From Micromonospora sp. WMMD882 (GTDB lineage Bacteria > Actinomycetota > Actinomycetes > Mycobacteriales > Micromonosporaceae), in the NCBI RefSeq assembly GCF_027497255.1, contig NZ_CP114903.1, forward strand, positions 1,302,001 through 1,366,000: a stretch of DNA of 64,000 nt. Reading direction: 5' to 3'. Numbering within the stretch: the stretch's first letter is position 1; each line of letters opens with the position of its first letter. The notes beneath the pieces were generated by a model. That model worked only from the letters and a program-made list of their open reading frames with translations, made no database searches and was not told where the DNA came from. Shown here one piece after another: positions 35,808 to 44,868 of this stretch. Made by a program: the position numbers and the translations under genes.

Positions 35808-37634
35808 TCAACCGACGCCCGGCCGCTCCGCGGCGAGCCGCGGCGACACCGGCGTGTCGTCCCAGTACCCGACGAGCTCCCGGTAGGTCGCCGACCGGGC
35901 CAGCAGATCCCGGTGCTCGCCCACCAGCGGACGCTCCCCGTCGAGCACCAGCACCCGGTCGGCCCGCAGCGCGGACGTGATCCGGTGCGCGACGACGATC
36001 AGGGCGCCGGGCCGGCGGGCGAAGGCGTCCTCCACCACCGCCTCCGCGACCGGGTCGAGATGGCAGGTCGCCTCGTCCAGGATCACCAACCGCGCGGGCG
36101 CCAGCCAGGCCCGGACCGCGGCGATCACCTGACGCTCACCGGCGGACAGCGCGGTCGGGTCCACCGGGGCGTCGAGCCCACCCAGCCGCTCCACCAGGGG
36201 TTGGGCGCCCAACCCGGCCACGGCCGTGGCCAGGGTGCGGTCGTCGGCGTCGGGCCGCAGGTAGCGCAGGTTCTCGGCCAAGGTCCCGGTGAAGACGTAC
36301 GCCTCCTGGGGCACCAGCACCCGCAACCGGGCCAGCCCGTCGGGCGGGCAGTCGCCGACCGGCGTCCCGGCGATCTCCACCGTGCCGGCCTCCGCCCGCG
36401 CCAGACCCGAGATCAGCGCGGCCAGCGTGGACTTGCCCGCCCCGCTCGGCCCCACCACCGCGAGATGCTCTCCGGCGGCGAGCGTCAACGAGAAGTCCGC
36501 CAGCACCGGCCGGGCCTGCGGGCCGTACCGGAAGGTGAGCCCGTGGACCCGGACCGCCGGCGCCGTGGGCGGCCCGGGCGGCGACACGTGCGGCGCTGCC
36601 GGCAGCGCCGCGCGGTGGGCGGGCGGCCCGCTCGTGCCCAGGATCCGCTCCAGGGTCACCACGTAACGCAGCCCACCACCGCCCACCCCCTGCACCAGGT
36701 CCCGGAGGGCAGGTTGCAGACCGGTGGAGACGTAGACCAGCGCGCCGAGCACCGCGCCCGCGCTGATGCCGCGCTGCGTCAACCAGGGCGCGGCGAGCAC
36801 CAGCAGCGCCAACGGCGACCGGCCGCCCAACCCCAGGCTGAGGCTGCGCAGCGCGGTCATCCGGGCCACCGTCCGCTCGACGGCGGCCTGGGCCGCGACC
36901 CGGGCGTCCACGTCGGCGACCACCCGGTCCTCCGCGCCGCACGCGCGGACGTCGCGGTGCCCGGCCAGCGCGGTGGCCGCGGACTCGCCGAGCGCCTCCC
37001 CGGCCCGCACGAACCGGCGCTGGTGGCCGACCATCGCCGGCAGCCCGGCGACGAAGACGACCACCCCGACGACGAGCGGCACGGCCACCAGCGCGGCCAC
37101 CAGTGGGGCCAGGGCGAGCAGCCCGAGCAACGCCGCGCCGGCGGTGAACAGGAAGCCGCGCACCACCAGCAGCAGGCCGCCGAACGTGTCCCGGACCACC
37201 TCCACCTGCTGGGTGAGCCGGGACACCGCCGCGCTCTGCGGACGCCGGCCGTCACCGTCGGTCGCCGCGCGTAGCGCGCCCGCCACCACCCGGGTGGCGA
37301 GCTCGTCGCGGAACGGCTCGACCACCGCCCCCAGCGCCCGGTAGACCCGCCCGCTGGCCACCGCGCCGACCAGCACGGCGACCGCGAGCACGCCGAGCCA
37401 GGCCAGCCCGGCGTCGAACCGCCCCGCCAGGAAGCCCTGGTCGACCGCGCGGGCCACCAGGTAGCCGGAGAGCAGCGCCGGCAGCGACTCGGCGACCGAC
37501 CAGCCGGCGAGTCGGGCCAGCGCCGTCCGGCGGGCCCGCAGCGCCCGCCAGGTCTCCCGGGCGACGTCGGCGGATGGACCACCCGACCGGCCGGTCCGCC
37601 CCGCCGCGCCGTCACGTCCAGCGGGACCGGTCAC
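35808..37634 (-). CDS. ramB: ABC half-transporter (membrane + ATPase), RamB-like
   Basis: A 608-residue exporter half. An N-terminal 6-helix membrane domain (about 35-310) is followed by an ATPase: Walker A 'VVGPSGAGKSTLAALI', Q-loop 'VLVPQEAYVFTGTLAENL', signature 'LSAGERQVIAAVRAWL', Walker B 'LVILDEATCHLD', H-loop 'VVAHRIT'. All catalytic residues are present. The GTG start overlaps the sister transporter gene by 4 bp. It is the last gene of the lanthipeptide operon; together the pair should export the modified peptide. Confidence 0.9.
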   Translation of the reverse strand: MTGPAGRDGAAGRTGRSGGPSADVARETWRALRARRTALARLAGWSVAESLPALLSGYLVARAVDQGFLAGRFDAGLAWLGVLAVAVLVGAVASGRVYRALGAVVEPFRDELATRVVAGALRAATDGDGRRPQSAAVSRLTQQVEVVRDTFGGLLLVVRGFLFTAGAALLGLLALAPLVAALVAVPLVVGVVVFVAGLPAMVGHQRRFVRAGEALGESAATALAGHRDVRACGAEDRVVADVDARVAAQAAVERTVARMTALRSLSLGLGGRSPLALLVLAAPWLTQRGISAGAVLGALVYVSTGLQPALRDLVQGVGGGGLRYVVTLERILGTSGPPAHRAALPAAPHVSPPGPPTAPAVRVHGLTFRYGPQARPVLADFSLTLAAGEHLAVVGPSGAGKSTLAALISGLARAEAGTVEIAGTPVGDCPPDGLARLRVLVPQEAYVFTGTLAENLRYLRPDADDRTLATAVAGLGAQPLVERLGGLDAPVDPTALSAGERQVIAAVRAWLAPARLVILDEATCHLDPVAEAVVEDAFARRPGALIVVAHRITSALRADRVLVLDGERPLVGEHRDLLARSATYRELVGYWDDTPVSPRLAAERPGVG

Positions 37635-39460
37635 CGCAGTCGTCCCTCCTCGCCCGACCACCGGCCGGTCGCGCCGTCACCCGCCGTCGCATGGGTGTGG
37701 CCCGACGTCGGGTCGGTGGTGCCGTCGGCCTCGACGGGGCCGGTGTCGTCGGTGGCCAGGAAGACCGCCCGGTAGGCCGGGTCGGCCCAGAGCCGGCGGT
37801 GCGGGGCCAGCGCCCGCAACCGGCCGCCGTCGAGCCAGGCCACCAGGTCCGCCGTCGCCGCCGTCGCCGCCCGGTGGGTGACCACCAGCCGGGTACGCCC
37901 ACCGGAGCGCCCGGTCACCGCCTGACTGATCCGGTGTTCGGTGGCGGTGTCCAGGCTGGACGTGGCGTCGTCCAGGACGAGCAGCCGCTCGGCGACGAGC
38001 GCGCGGGCCAGGCCCAGCCGTTGCGCCTCGCCGCCGGAGAGCGGAGTGCGCTCCAGCGGGGTGCGGAAACCCTCGGGCAGCCGGGCCACCACGTCGTCGA
38101 CCGCGGCGGCCCGGGTCGCCGCGAGCACGGGCGCGCTGGCCGGGGCGTCCGCCGGCGGATCCGCCACGTCGGCGGGCAGCGCCAAACCGACCGCCCGGTG
38201 CACGGTCGCGCCGACCAGCACCGGCCGTTCGAAGGCGTGCCCGACGGCCCGGCGCAGCTCCGCCGGGGCGATCCGGGGCAGGGGAACCCCGTCCAGCAGG
38301 ATCTCGCCGTCGTCCGGGTCGTGCAGGCGACCGGCGACGGCGGCGAGAGTGGACTTTCCCGACCCGGAGGCCCCGACCACGGCCACCGTGGCGCCGGCCG
38401 GCACGTCCAGGTCGACCCGGTCGAGCAGCGGCCGTCCGTCGTCGGCGCGGACGCTCACCCCGCGCAGGCTCAGCGCCCCCCACCCGCGGGGCAGCCGCCG
38501 GTCACCGGCCGGTGGGGTCGGCAGGTCCAGCACGTCGGCGAGCCGGCGTGCGCCGGCCCGGCTGCGGACCAGCCGGTTCATCGCGGCCAGCGCCGCGCCC
38601 AGCCCCGCCCCGAGGGCCGCGTACCGGACGGCGGCGACGAGTTCACCCGGGGTGAGCCAGCCGACGGTCAGGGCGTACCCGCCGACCGCGAGCACGGCCA
38701 GGTTCAGCAGTGGGGCCACCGCGGCGGTGCGCGCGGCGGCCCGGCCCAGCAACGCCCAGCCGCGCCGTCCGTGCTCGGCCAGCTCGGGCAGGGGGGCCAG
38801 CACCCGCGACTGTTCCCGGTCGGCGGTGGCGGCGGCGGCGATGGTGCGGGCCCCGGTCGTGGCCTCCAGCAGCCGGCCGGCGATCCCGCCGAGGACCCGC
38901 TGGTAGGCGGTGACGACAGTGGAGGCGTCCGAGACGAACGCCCGCAGCAGCACGGTGAGCAGCGCCAGCCCGGCGAGCAGGGTGACCCCCAGCAGCGGCT
39001 CGATCAGGGTGAGGGCGACGACGCTGCCCAGCGGGGGCAGGACCGTGATCACGCCGAGGACCACGGCGTTGCCGGCCTGGCCGGCGTCGGCGGCCTGCCC
39101 GACGAGTCGGGTGACCAGGTCACCGACGGCGTGCCGGCGGGTCTGGCGGACGTCCAGGCGGAACAGGTGCCGCAGCAGGTGAGTACGGAGGCGGGCGGTG
39201 GCCCGGGCCGCGCCGAGACCGGTGGCCAGGTCGGCCAGGGTGTCGGTGACGATCAACAACAGCACCAGGGCGCAGGCGACCAGCGGCCACCAGCGGGGCT
39301 GGTCACCGAACGCCGCGTCGACCGCCCGGCCGAGCGCGGCGGGGAGCAGCAGCTCGACGATCGAGCCGAGCAGCGCGACCACGGCCAGGGTGAGCGTCCA
39401 GCCACCACCGAGCCGCGCCGACCGGCGCAGCAGCCGGTCCGCCGCCGATCGCGTCCCCAT
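37631..39460 (-). CDS. ramA: ABC half-transporter with degenerate ATPase site, RamA-like
   Basis: A 609-residue exporter half. The membrane domain (about 20-310) precedes an ATPase with Walker A 'VVGASGSGKSTLAAVA' and signature 'LSGGEAQRLGLARAL'. The Walker B end reads 'LLVLDDATSSLD' (Asp for the catalytic Glu) and the Q-loop reads 'VGHAFERPVLVGATV' (no Gln). Such degeneracy is usual in one half of heterodimeric ABC exporters. The ATG at 39460 lies 70 bp after the precursor gene, beyond a strong hairpin. Confidence 0.9.
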   Translation of the reverse strand: MGTRSAADRLLRRSARLGGGWTLTLAVVALLGSIVELLLPAALGRAVDAAFGDQPRWWPLVACALVLLLIVTDTLADLATGLGAARATARLRTHLLRHLFRLDVRQTRRHAVGDLVTRLVGQAADAGQAGNAVVLGVITVLPPLGSVVALTLIEPLLGVTLLAGLALLTVLLRAFVSDASTVVTAYQRVLGGIAGRLLEATTGARTIAAAATADREQSRVLAPLPELAEHGRRGWALLGRAAARTAAVAPLLNLAVLAVGGYALTVGWLTPGELVAAVRYAALGAGLGAALAAMNRLVRSRAGARRLADVLDLPTPPAGDRRLPRGWGALSLRGVSVRADDGRPLLDRVDLDVPAGATVAVVGASGSGKSTLAAVAGRLHDPDDGEILLDGVPLPRIAPAELRRAVGHAFERPVLVGATVHRAVGLALPADVADPPADAPASAPVLAATRAAAVDDVVARLPEGFRTPLERTPLSGGEAQRLGLARALVAERLLVLDDATSSLDTATEHRISQAVTGRSGGRTRLVVTHRAATAATADLVAWLDGGRLRALAPHRRLWADPAYRAVFLATDDTGPVEADGTTDPTSGHTHATAGDGATGRWSGEEGRLR

Positions 39461-39481
39461 CCGTCCTCCCGACGCGCGTGC

Positions 39482-39513
39482 GCCCCGGGCGGGTACGTCT
39501 ACCCGCCCGGGGC
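39482..39513 (-). terminator. perfect 14-bp hairpin between the lanthipeptide precursor and transporter genes
   Basis: GCCCCGGGCGGGTA pairs with TACCCGCCCGGGGC around a CGTC loop, 17 bases after the precursor stop. There is no T-run, so it probably attenuates or stabilises rather than ending all transcription, raising precursor over transporter mRNA. Confidence 0.75.
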
Positions 39514-39529
39514 TCGCTTGGTTCCCTGC

Positions 39530-39646
39530 TCAGCAGGTGGTGACGGAGAGACCGCTGTCGCCGCAGAGCAGCAGGCTGGCGGTGCTGGTGCCACCGGTCC
39601 GGTCGGCCGGAGCCATCTCGAGGCCCTGGAGGTCGAGGAGCGCCAT
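39530..39646 (-). CDS. ramS: class III lanthipeptide precursor, SapB/RamS-like (38 aa)
   Basis: A 38-residue precursor. The leader 'MALLDLQGLEMAPAD' has the class III (L/I)-L-D-L-Q recognition motif. The core 'STASLLLCGDSGLSVTTC' keeps both S-xx-S-xxx-C-like units of SapB: predicted rings Ser24-Cys28 and Ser34-Cys38, with Ser31 and Thr residues available for dehydration. It ends on the ring Cys, where SapB has one extra Asn. GGAGGTGA lies 6 bases before the ATG, and the start is 2 bp after the synthetase stop. SapB is a surfactant that helps aerial growth. Confidence 0.95.
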   Translation of the reverse strand: MALLDLQGLEMAPADRTGGTSTASLLLCGDSGLSVTTC

Positions 39647-39648
39647 GT

Positions 39649-42318
39649 CTATTCACCTCCTTCTGGGGTGTCGGTGTTCAGAACGGCCCCCGTGAACGCG
39701 GGGGAGTCTCGGCGCGCCGTCGACGGCGCGAGGAAGGGCAGCGTCGGCGGCACGTCGTGCCGGGCCGCGCCGAGGGCGAACAACACCCCGGCGGTGCCGG
39801 TGCCCAGGTCCATGGAGAGCCGCAGCAACTGCTCCCCGGGGAAGGCCACCCCGCCGCCGTACGGCATCGCGTGCCAGGCCAGCCGGCGGAGCTGGGCGTC
39901 CAGCTCCTGCCGCTGCTCGGCGCCGCGGGCGGTGGCCGCGAGGTAGGCGACGATGCCGGCCCGGCCGGCGAAGAGGCCGGTCTGCACGTACATGGGGGAG
40001 CGGGCCGCCCGGTACGCCGCGGCGCTGGCCCGGGCGAAGCCCTCGTCGTCGCGGTGGGCGAGGTACTGGTCGAGGACCAGTCCGACGCCGACGCCGCCCT
40101 GCCCGAGGTAGGGCATGGTCCGCCAACCCTCGTTGACCTCCAGCGCCCCGTTCGGGCGGACCACGCAGCGGCGCAGGTCCTGGCGCAGGGCCGTGGCGGC
40201 GTGCGCCAGCAGCGTCGGGTCACCGGTGAGCTCGTGCAGCCGGATCAGCATCAGCGCCGGCCCGCTGCGGCCCCGCAGCAGCCCCGCGTACGGGTGGTGG
40301 CCGCCGCTGATGTCCGGCCCGGCGTCGGCGGCGAGCTGGTCGACCACCCGGTCGGCGGCCTTCAACGCGGCTTCGAACAGGTCGGACTCGCCGGTGCGGT
40401 GGGCCAGGTCGGCCAGGTTGAGCGCGATGCCGGCCAGGCCGCTGCGGAGACTGTGGTCGAGCCCGTCCGTCGGCTGGCGGAGGCAGATGTCGAGCACGTC
40501 GAGGGCGTCCTGGCGGCGGCCGAGCCGCTCCAGGGCGTAGGCCACGCCGTGCAGGCCGTCGTAGAAGCCCAACCGGGAACCGGAGACCGGGTTCTTCGCC
40601 CGGCGGACCAGCCACTCCTCGTGCTCGGGTCGACGTTGCGCGCCGGTGACCGCCAGGGCGTGCAGCACCCCGGCGGCGCCGTGGGCGAGGTTGAGCCCGC
40701 CGCTGCGGAACTGCTCGATGTCGCCGGGGAAGAGGCGGTCGTCGCGGTCCGGGGTGGCGCTGGCCAGGATGGCCCGTTCCAGGCTGGCCCGGACGGTGGG
40801 CCAGGGGTCGGCGGCGAGGTCCGGCAGCGGGTCACCGGCAGGTGCACGACCGGTGGACGTGCCGGACCCGGCCGCCTTCCGTCCCGGCGACCCCGCCCCA
40901 ATGCTCTCCGGGGCCGCCGCGTCGGTGATCTCCCGGACCGCCGGCTCCAGGAAGGAGCGGGGGACCGGGAAGTTCTCCACGATGATGTCCGCCAGGTGCG
41001 CGGCCTTCGCCGGGGAGAGTCGGAACAGTTGGGTCAGCGGGAGGAACAGCGCCAGCCGCAGGCAGGCCAGGGCGTACCGGTCGACGGCCCGGCCGGTGAC
41101 GTTGCGCGGGGCGGCGAAGCCCTGGTTGCGCAGGCCCGGTCGGTGGCCCTCGGCCTCCAGCGCGGACACCTCGAAGTCGACGAGCGCGATCCGGTCGTCC
41201 GGGCGCACCATGATGTTGAACAGGTGCAGGTCGCCGTAGACGACGCCGCGCTCGTGGATCGCCGTCACCGCCGCCTCGACCTGGGCGTAGACGTCCTGCG
41301 CCCAGCGGGCGTACTCCGCCCGGTCGGCCTCGGTGGCGTCGGCGTCGATCAGTGGGTACCGCTCGACCAGGACCTTGTTCAGGGGGCGGCCCTCGATGAA
41401 CTCCAGCGCGAGGAACCGGTGCTCGCCGAGGGTGAACTCGTCGTGCACCGCGGGCACCTGCGGCAGGTCGTCGAGGCGACGCAGGACGGCCGCCTCCCGC
41501 TCCAGCCGGGCGACCGCGTCCACGCCGCCGGAGTCCAGGCCGGCGAACGGGCGGGCCTCCTTGAGCACCACCTGCGCGTCGGTCCGGGTGTCCCGGCCCA
41601 CGTAGAGGCCACCGCCGTTGGAGAAGTGGATGACCTTCTCGATCCGGTAGGGCACCTCGTCGGTGCTGGTGGCGTTGCGGGCGGCCAGGTGGGGCGCGAG
41701 GAAGTCGGGCAGGGTCACCCAGGAGGGGACGTGGAAGACCGGGTCGCGTCGGTCCGGCACCAGGGCGCCGTTCTCGTCGGCGATCGCCGGGACGGTCTGA
41801 CCGTCGGGGGAGAGGCAGTACCGGGCGGCGAAGCCGCCGTAGCGGACGTACACCGGGCCGGCGCCGTAGCGCAGGTCGCTGAGAATGTACGGGCCGGTCT
41901 CACCGGCGAGCAGCTCGTCGAGCTCCTTGCAGGCCAGCTCCAGCTCCGCCTCGTCCCGGGGGTAGACGGTGACGAACTTTCCGCTCGCCGCCCGGGTGGC
42001 GTACTTGGAGTTGCGCAGCAGCACGATGCGCGGGCTCCGGAGGAACTTGAAGGTCAGCCCCCGGGGGACGCAGTAGTCCCACACCGCGTCGAGCACCCGC
42101 TCGGCGTTGTCGACGCCGGCCGAGACGTGGATCTTCCAGCCCTGCTGCGGAAGGCTGCCGCCCTCCGGGGCGTAGATCATCCAGTCGCCGGTCGGCTCGG
42201 ACGACCAACCCGCCGGGGCGGGGCGTCCGCTGGCGAAGGTGAGACCGTCGGTGGCGTTGCCCAACGCGTCGTAGAACAACCGGTCCGCCGCGCAGTAGCT
42301 GTCGTAGCGCTCGTCCAC
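39649..42318 (-). CDS. ramC: class III lanthipeptide synthetase LanKC (RamC-like)
   Basis: An 889-residue trifunctional enzyme. The N-terminal lyase region (about 1-200; 'YDSYCAADRLFYDALG') precedes a Ser/Thr-kinase-like domain (about 220-480; 'VVLKEARPF', catalytic 'GVVYGDLHLFNIMV', metal site 'IALVDFEVSA') and a LanC-like cyclase (about 560-870; 'GYDGLHG'-type repeats, 'PYLGQGGVGVGLVLDQYL') without the Cys/His zinc ligands of class I/II, as expected for class III. It phosphorylates and eliminates Ser/Thr, then forms the thioether rings of the co-encoded precursor. The GTG at 42318 has GAGGAGG upstream; an extension to 42450 is not supported. Confidence 0.94.
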   Translation of the reverse strand: MDERYDSYCAADRLFYDALGNATDGLTFASGRPAPAGWSSEPTGDWMIYAPEGGSLPQQGWKIHVSAGVDNAERVLDAVWDYCVPRGLTFKFLRSPRIVLLRNSKYATRAASGKFVTVYPRDEAELELACKELDELLAGETGPYILSDLRYGAGPVYVRYGGFAARYCLSPDGQTVPAIADENGALVPDRRDPVFHVPSWVTLPDFLAPHLAARNATSTDEVPYRIEKVIHFSNGGGLYVGRDTRTDAQVVLKEARPFAGLDSGGVDAVARLEREAAVLRRLDDLPQVPAVHDEFTLGEHRFLALEFIEGRPLNKVLVERYPLIDADATEADRAEYARWAQDVYAQVEAAVTAIHERGVVYGDLHLFNIMVRPDDRIALVDFEVSALEAEGHRPGLRNQGFAAPRNVTGRAVDRYALACLRLALFLPLTQLFRLSPAKAAHLADIIVENFPVPRSFLEPAVREITDAAAPESIGAGSPGRKAAGSGTSTGRAPAGDPLPDLAADPWPTVRASLERAILASATPDRDDRLFPGDIEQFRSGGLNLAHGAAGVLHALAVTGAQRRPEHEEWLVRRAKNPVSGSRLGFYDGLHGVAYALERLGRRQDALDVLDICLRQPTDGLDHSLRSGLAGIALNLADLAHRTGESDLFEAALKAADRVVDQLAADAGPDISGGHHPYAGLLRGRSGPALMLIRLHELTGDPTLLAHAATALRQDLRRCVVRPNGALEVNEGWRTMPYLGQGGVGVGLVLDQYLAHRDDEGFARASAAAYRAARSPMYVQTGLFAGRAGIVAYLAATARGAEQRQELDAQLRRLAWHAMPYGGGVAFPGEQLLRLSMDLGTGTAGVLFALGAARHDVPPTLPFLAPSTARRDSPAFTGAVLNTDTPEGGE

Positions 42319-42425
42319 CGTCGCCTCCTCTCCGCTTCGTCGTCCGCCTCGGGGCCGTTGCGGCCTCGTTTCCGGCGATGGACAAAGTCTCGTGGACGGG
42401 ACGGCGCCGTCTCCAGTGCGGTTAG

Positions 42426-42486
42426 TCATGACACCGGGTGCAGGGCACACGGGTACTCATGACAAAAGTCAGGCATGGGTCATGCG
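42426..42486 (-). promoter_or_regulatory. repeated TCATGAC elements upstream of ramC, candidate RamR sites
   Basis: TCATGAC at 42426-42432 and 42457-42463 (31 bp, three helix turns apart) and TCATGCG at 42480-42486. The first is part of the perfect palindrome GTCATGAC. They lie 108-168 bp upstream of the synthetase start, where an activator of this operon should bind. Confidence 0.5.
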
Positions 42487-42495
42487 GACATAGGA

Positions 42496-42525
42496 AGGCC
42501 GCCCGGTCGATCCGCCGGGCGGCCT
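42496..42525 (-). terminator. terminator of the kynureninase gene
   Basis: AGGCCGCCCGG pairs perfectly with CCGGGCGGCCT around an 8-base loop, followed on the minus strand by TTCCT, 25 bases after the stop. Confidence 0.75.
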
Positions 42526-42549
42526 CGGTCGTTCGGGTGTCGCCGCAGG

Positions 42550-43812
42550 TCAGGTGACCCGCAGCGACTCCACTGGGAGCTGCTCGTGCCGCCCGGCGGT
42601 CACCAGGTCACGCAACCGGTCCATGGCGTCCCACACGTCGACGAAGCGGGTGTAGAGCGGGGCCGGCCCCAACCGCAGCCGGTCCGGCGTCCGGAAGTCA
42701 CCCACCACCTTCGCCTCGGCGATCAGCGCCCGGGAGATCCGCAGCGCGTCCGGGTGCGCCAGCGAGACGTGACTGCCCCGCCGGCCCGGGTCACGCGGCG
42801 AGGCCAGGGTGAAACCCAGCGGCGTCAGCCACGCGTCGGCCAGCTCCACCAGCAACTCGCCCAGCGCCACCCCCTTGGCGCGCAGCCGGTCGATGCCCGC
42901 CTCGGCGAAAACGTCCAGGGCCGGCTCCAGCGCGGCCAGCGACAGGATCGGCGGGGTGCCCACCAGGAACCGGTCGACGTCCGGCGACGGGTCGTAGGTC
43001 GGCCCCATCCGGAACTGGTCCCGCTGGCCGAACCACCCCCAGATCGGCTGACGCAGCGTCGCCTGCAACTCGCGGCGCACGTAGAGGAAGGCGGGCGCGC
43101 CCGGACCGCCGTTGAGGTACTTGTAGGTGCAGCCGACGGCGAGGTCCGCGCCGGACGCGGTCAGCTCCACCGGCACCGAGCCGGCCGCGTGCGACAGGTC
43201 CCACAGCACGTACGCGCCGACCTGGCGGGCGGCGGCGTTCACCGCGGCCAGGTCGAGCAACGCCCCCGACCGGTACGAGACGGCGGAGAGCACCAGCAGG
43301 GCGACGTCGTCGTCCAGGGCCGCCCGCACGTCGGCCACCCCGAGCCCCTCGTCCAGGTCGGAGGGGAGGGTCCGCAGGGTGAGCCCGCGCTGCTCGGCCA
43401 GCCCCTGGAGGAGGTACCGGTCGGTCGGGAACTCCTCGGCGTCGACGAGCACCGTGCGCCGGCCGGGGCTGGCGTCCAGCGCGGCGGCGGCCAGCTTGTA
43501 GAGGTTCACCGACGTCGAGTCGGAGACCACCACCTCACCCGGCCGGGCCCCGAGCACGTGCGTGGCCAGCCGGTCACCGAGTCGCCGTCCCCAGTCGATC
43601 CAGCCCGACCAGGACCGCACCAGCCCGGCGCCCCACTCCTGGCGGACGAGTCGGTCCAGGGCGTCGGGCGTCGCCGCCGGGAGCCGCCCCAGCGAGTTGC
43701 CGTCCAGGTAGACCACGTCCGGCTCGGTGATCACGAACCTGTCGCGCAGCCCGGCCAGCGGGTCGGCCGCGTCCTGCTGCTCTGCCGCCCGTCGGGAGAA
43801 CTCCCTGGTCAA
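42550..43812 (-). CDS. kynU: kynureninase
   Basis: A 420-residue PLP enzyme that splits kynurenine (or 3-hydroxykynurenine) to anthranilate (or 3-hydroxyanthranilate) plus alanine. 'VYLDGNSLGRLP' and 'VRSWSGWIDWGRRLGDRL' are near the N-terminus, 'VLWDLSHAAGSVPVEL' has the cofactor Asp, and 'GCTYKYLNGGPGAPAFLYV' has the Schiff-base Lys. The end 'VVGDFRTPDRLRLGPAPLYT' binds substrate. The TTG at 43812 follows GAGGGGAGCGG; an upstream extension is low-complexity. A single-gene unit with its own terminator. Confidence 0.92.
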   Translation of the reverse strand: MTREFSRRAAEQQDAADPLAGLRDRFVITEPDVVYLDGNSLGRLPAATPDALDRLVRQEWGAGLVRSWSGWIDWGRRLGDRLATHVLGARPGEVVVSDSTSVNLYKLAAAALDASPGRRTVLVDAEEFPTDRYLLQGLAEQRGLTLRTLPSDLDEGLGVADVRAALDDDVALLVLSAVSYRSGALLDLAAVNAAARQVGAYVLWDLSHAAGSVPVELTASGADLAVGCTYKYLNGGPGAPAFLYVRRELQATLRQPIWGWFGQRDQFRMGPTYDPSPDVDRFLVGTPPILSLAALEPALDVFAEAGIDRLRAKGVALGELLVELADAWLTPLGFTLASPRDPGRRGSHVSLAHPDALRISRALIAEAKVVGDFRTPDRLRLGPAPLYTRFVDVWDAMDRLRDLVTAGRHEQLPVESLRVT

Positions 43813-44085
43813 CGTCCGCTCCCCTCGTCCGCGCCCTGCGCCCTGCTCGCCGACCGGCTCCGGGCCGGCGTCGGCCCCACCGGTGACGCCGCGCCAACAT
43901 AGCCCACCGGGTGGCCGTCCACCCACGCCCACGTGGTGGTCGATCATGTCCCGGGGGCGGGGCCGTCGTGGCGGCGGTTGACGTGCCGGGGCGCGGCAGC
44001 ACCGGTGTGGTGGCGGAGGGTGGCGGGCGGCGGCTGCGCCGTCGTGCTGGCGGTCACCGCCGCGCCGGACGTTCTGAGCCGGTCG

Positions 44086-44700
44086 TCAGGCCCGGCGGCC
44101 CGCCACCGCCGCGTGGCCGACGGGCCCGGCCGGGGTGACGGCGAGGTGGGCGAGGCCGGTCTCCCGGTCGTCGACGACGGTGAAGACGCCGTCCAGCCGC
44201 ATGGTGCGCAGCACGGTGCGGACGAACGGCGACGGCGTGGCGAGGCAGAGCGTCGCGCCCCGGTCCCGGGCGTCGAGGTGGGCGCGGACGAGCAGCCCCA
44301 GCCCGGCGGAGTCGACCAGGTGCACCCGGGTGAGGTCGACGATCACGTCGCCGCCCATGTCGGCGGCGTGTGACAGGGCCGCGCGCAGGGTGTCCCCGGT
44401 GTCCAGGTCGATGTCGCCGGTGGGGGTCACCACCGTGACGTCGTCGACGTGGTCGATGCCCAGGATCCCGCCGGGGCCGTGGTCGTCACAGGACGCGTGC
44501 CCGCCGGTGGGTGGGGCCAACAGGCTGCAGTGGGGGCAGTGGTGCGGGCCGGAGGCGAACGGCGATCCGCTCCAGCCGAGGTCGGTCACCAGGGTCCAGA
44601 CGACCTCGGCGTCGGGCAGCACGTAGGCGCGACCGGTGGCGGCCTCGCCGCAGGTGTCGCAGATCAGCGTCATGAGACGGTCCTCGGGTACGACGGTCAT
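44086..44700 (-). CDS. STAS-domain anti-sigma antagonist with N-terminal zinc-ribbon-like segment
   Basis: A 204-residue protein. Residues about 13-60 have two cysteine pairs ('CDTCGEA', 'CPHCSLL') with His residues between, a possible zinc ribbon. The STAS domain (about 82-190) has 'VTVVTPTGDIDLDTGDTL', 'VIVDLTRVHLVDSAGLGLL' with the phosphorylatable Ser in 'VDSAGL', and 'RTVLRTMRLDGVFTVVD'. It should oppose an anti-sigma kinase; none is adjacent. The ATG at 44698-44700 has GGAGGAGAA upstream. Confidence 0.88.
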   Translation of the reverse strand: MTVVPEDRLMTLICDTCGEAATGRAYVLPDAEVVWTLVTDLGWSGSPFASGPHHCPHCSLLAPPTGGHASCDDHGPGGILGIDHVDDVTVVTPTGDIDLDTGDTLRAALSHAADMGGDVIVDLTRVHLVDSAGLGLLVRAHLDARDRGATLCLATPSPFVRTVLRTMRLDGVFTVVDDRETGLAHLAVTPAGPVGHAAVAGRRA

Positions 44701-44841
44701 TCTCTGGGCTTCTCCTCCGGTGGTCGGGGGCTCGGGGCTGTCGTCCCACCCTGGCGACCGTGGTTGGCGGGGACTGCGCGGAGTGATGACAGTTCCGTGA
44801 CGATTCGCTGTCGTCCACCTGTCGACATGCTCGGCAATCTA

Positions 44842-44861
44842 TTGACAGACATCACTGTCAA
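44842..44861 (+). promoter_or_regulatory. inverted repeat overlapping a -35 box upstream of the E1 genes
   Basis: TTGACAG, 6 bases, CTGTCAA; the left arm doubles as a consensus -35 (TTGACA). It ends 7 bases before the ATG at 44869, so any transcript would be nearly leaderless. Likely a repressor site. Confidence 0.5.
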
Positions 44862-44868
44862 GGTCACG

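Noticed and set aside
8791..43812. TDO-like protein and kynureninase as one kynurenine pathway cluster
   Set aside because: They lie over 32 kb apart on opposite strands in unrelated units, with no formamidase nearby, and the TDO-like protein has an altered distal site.
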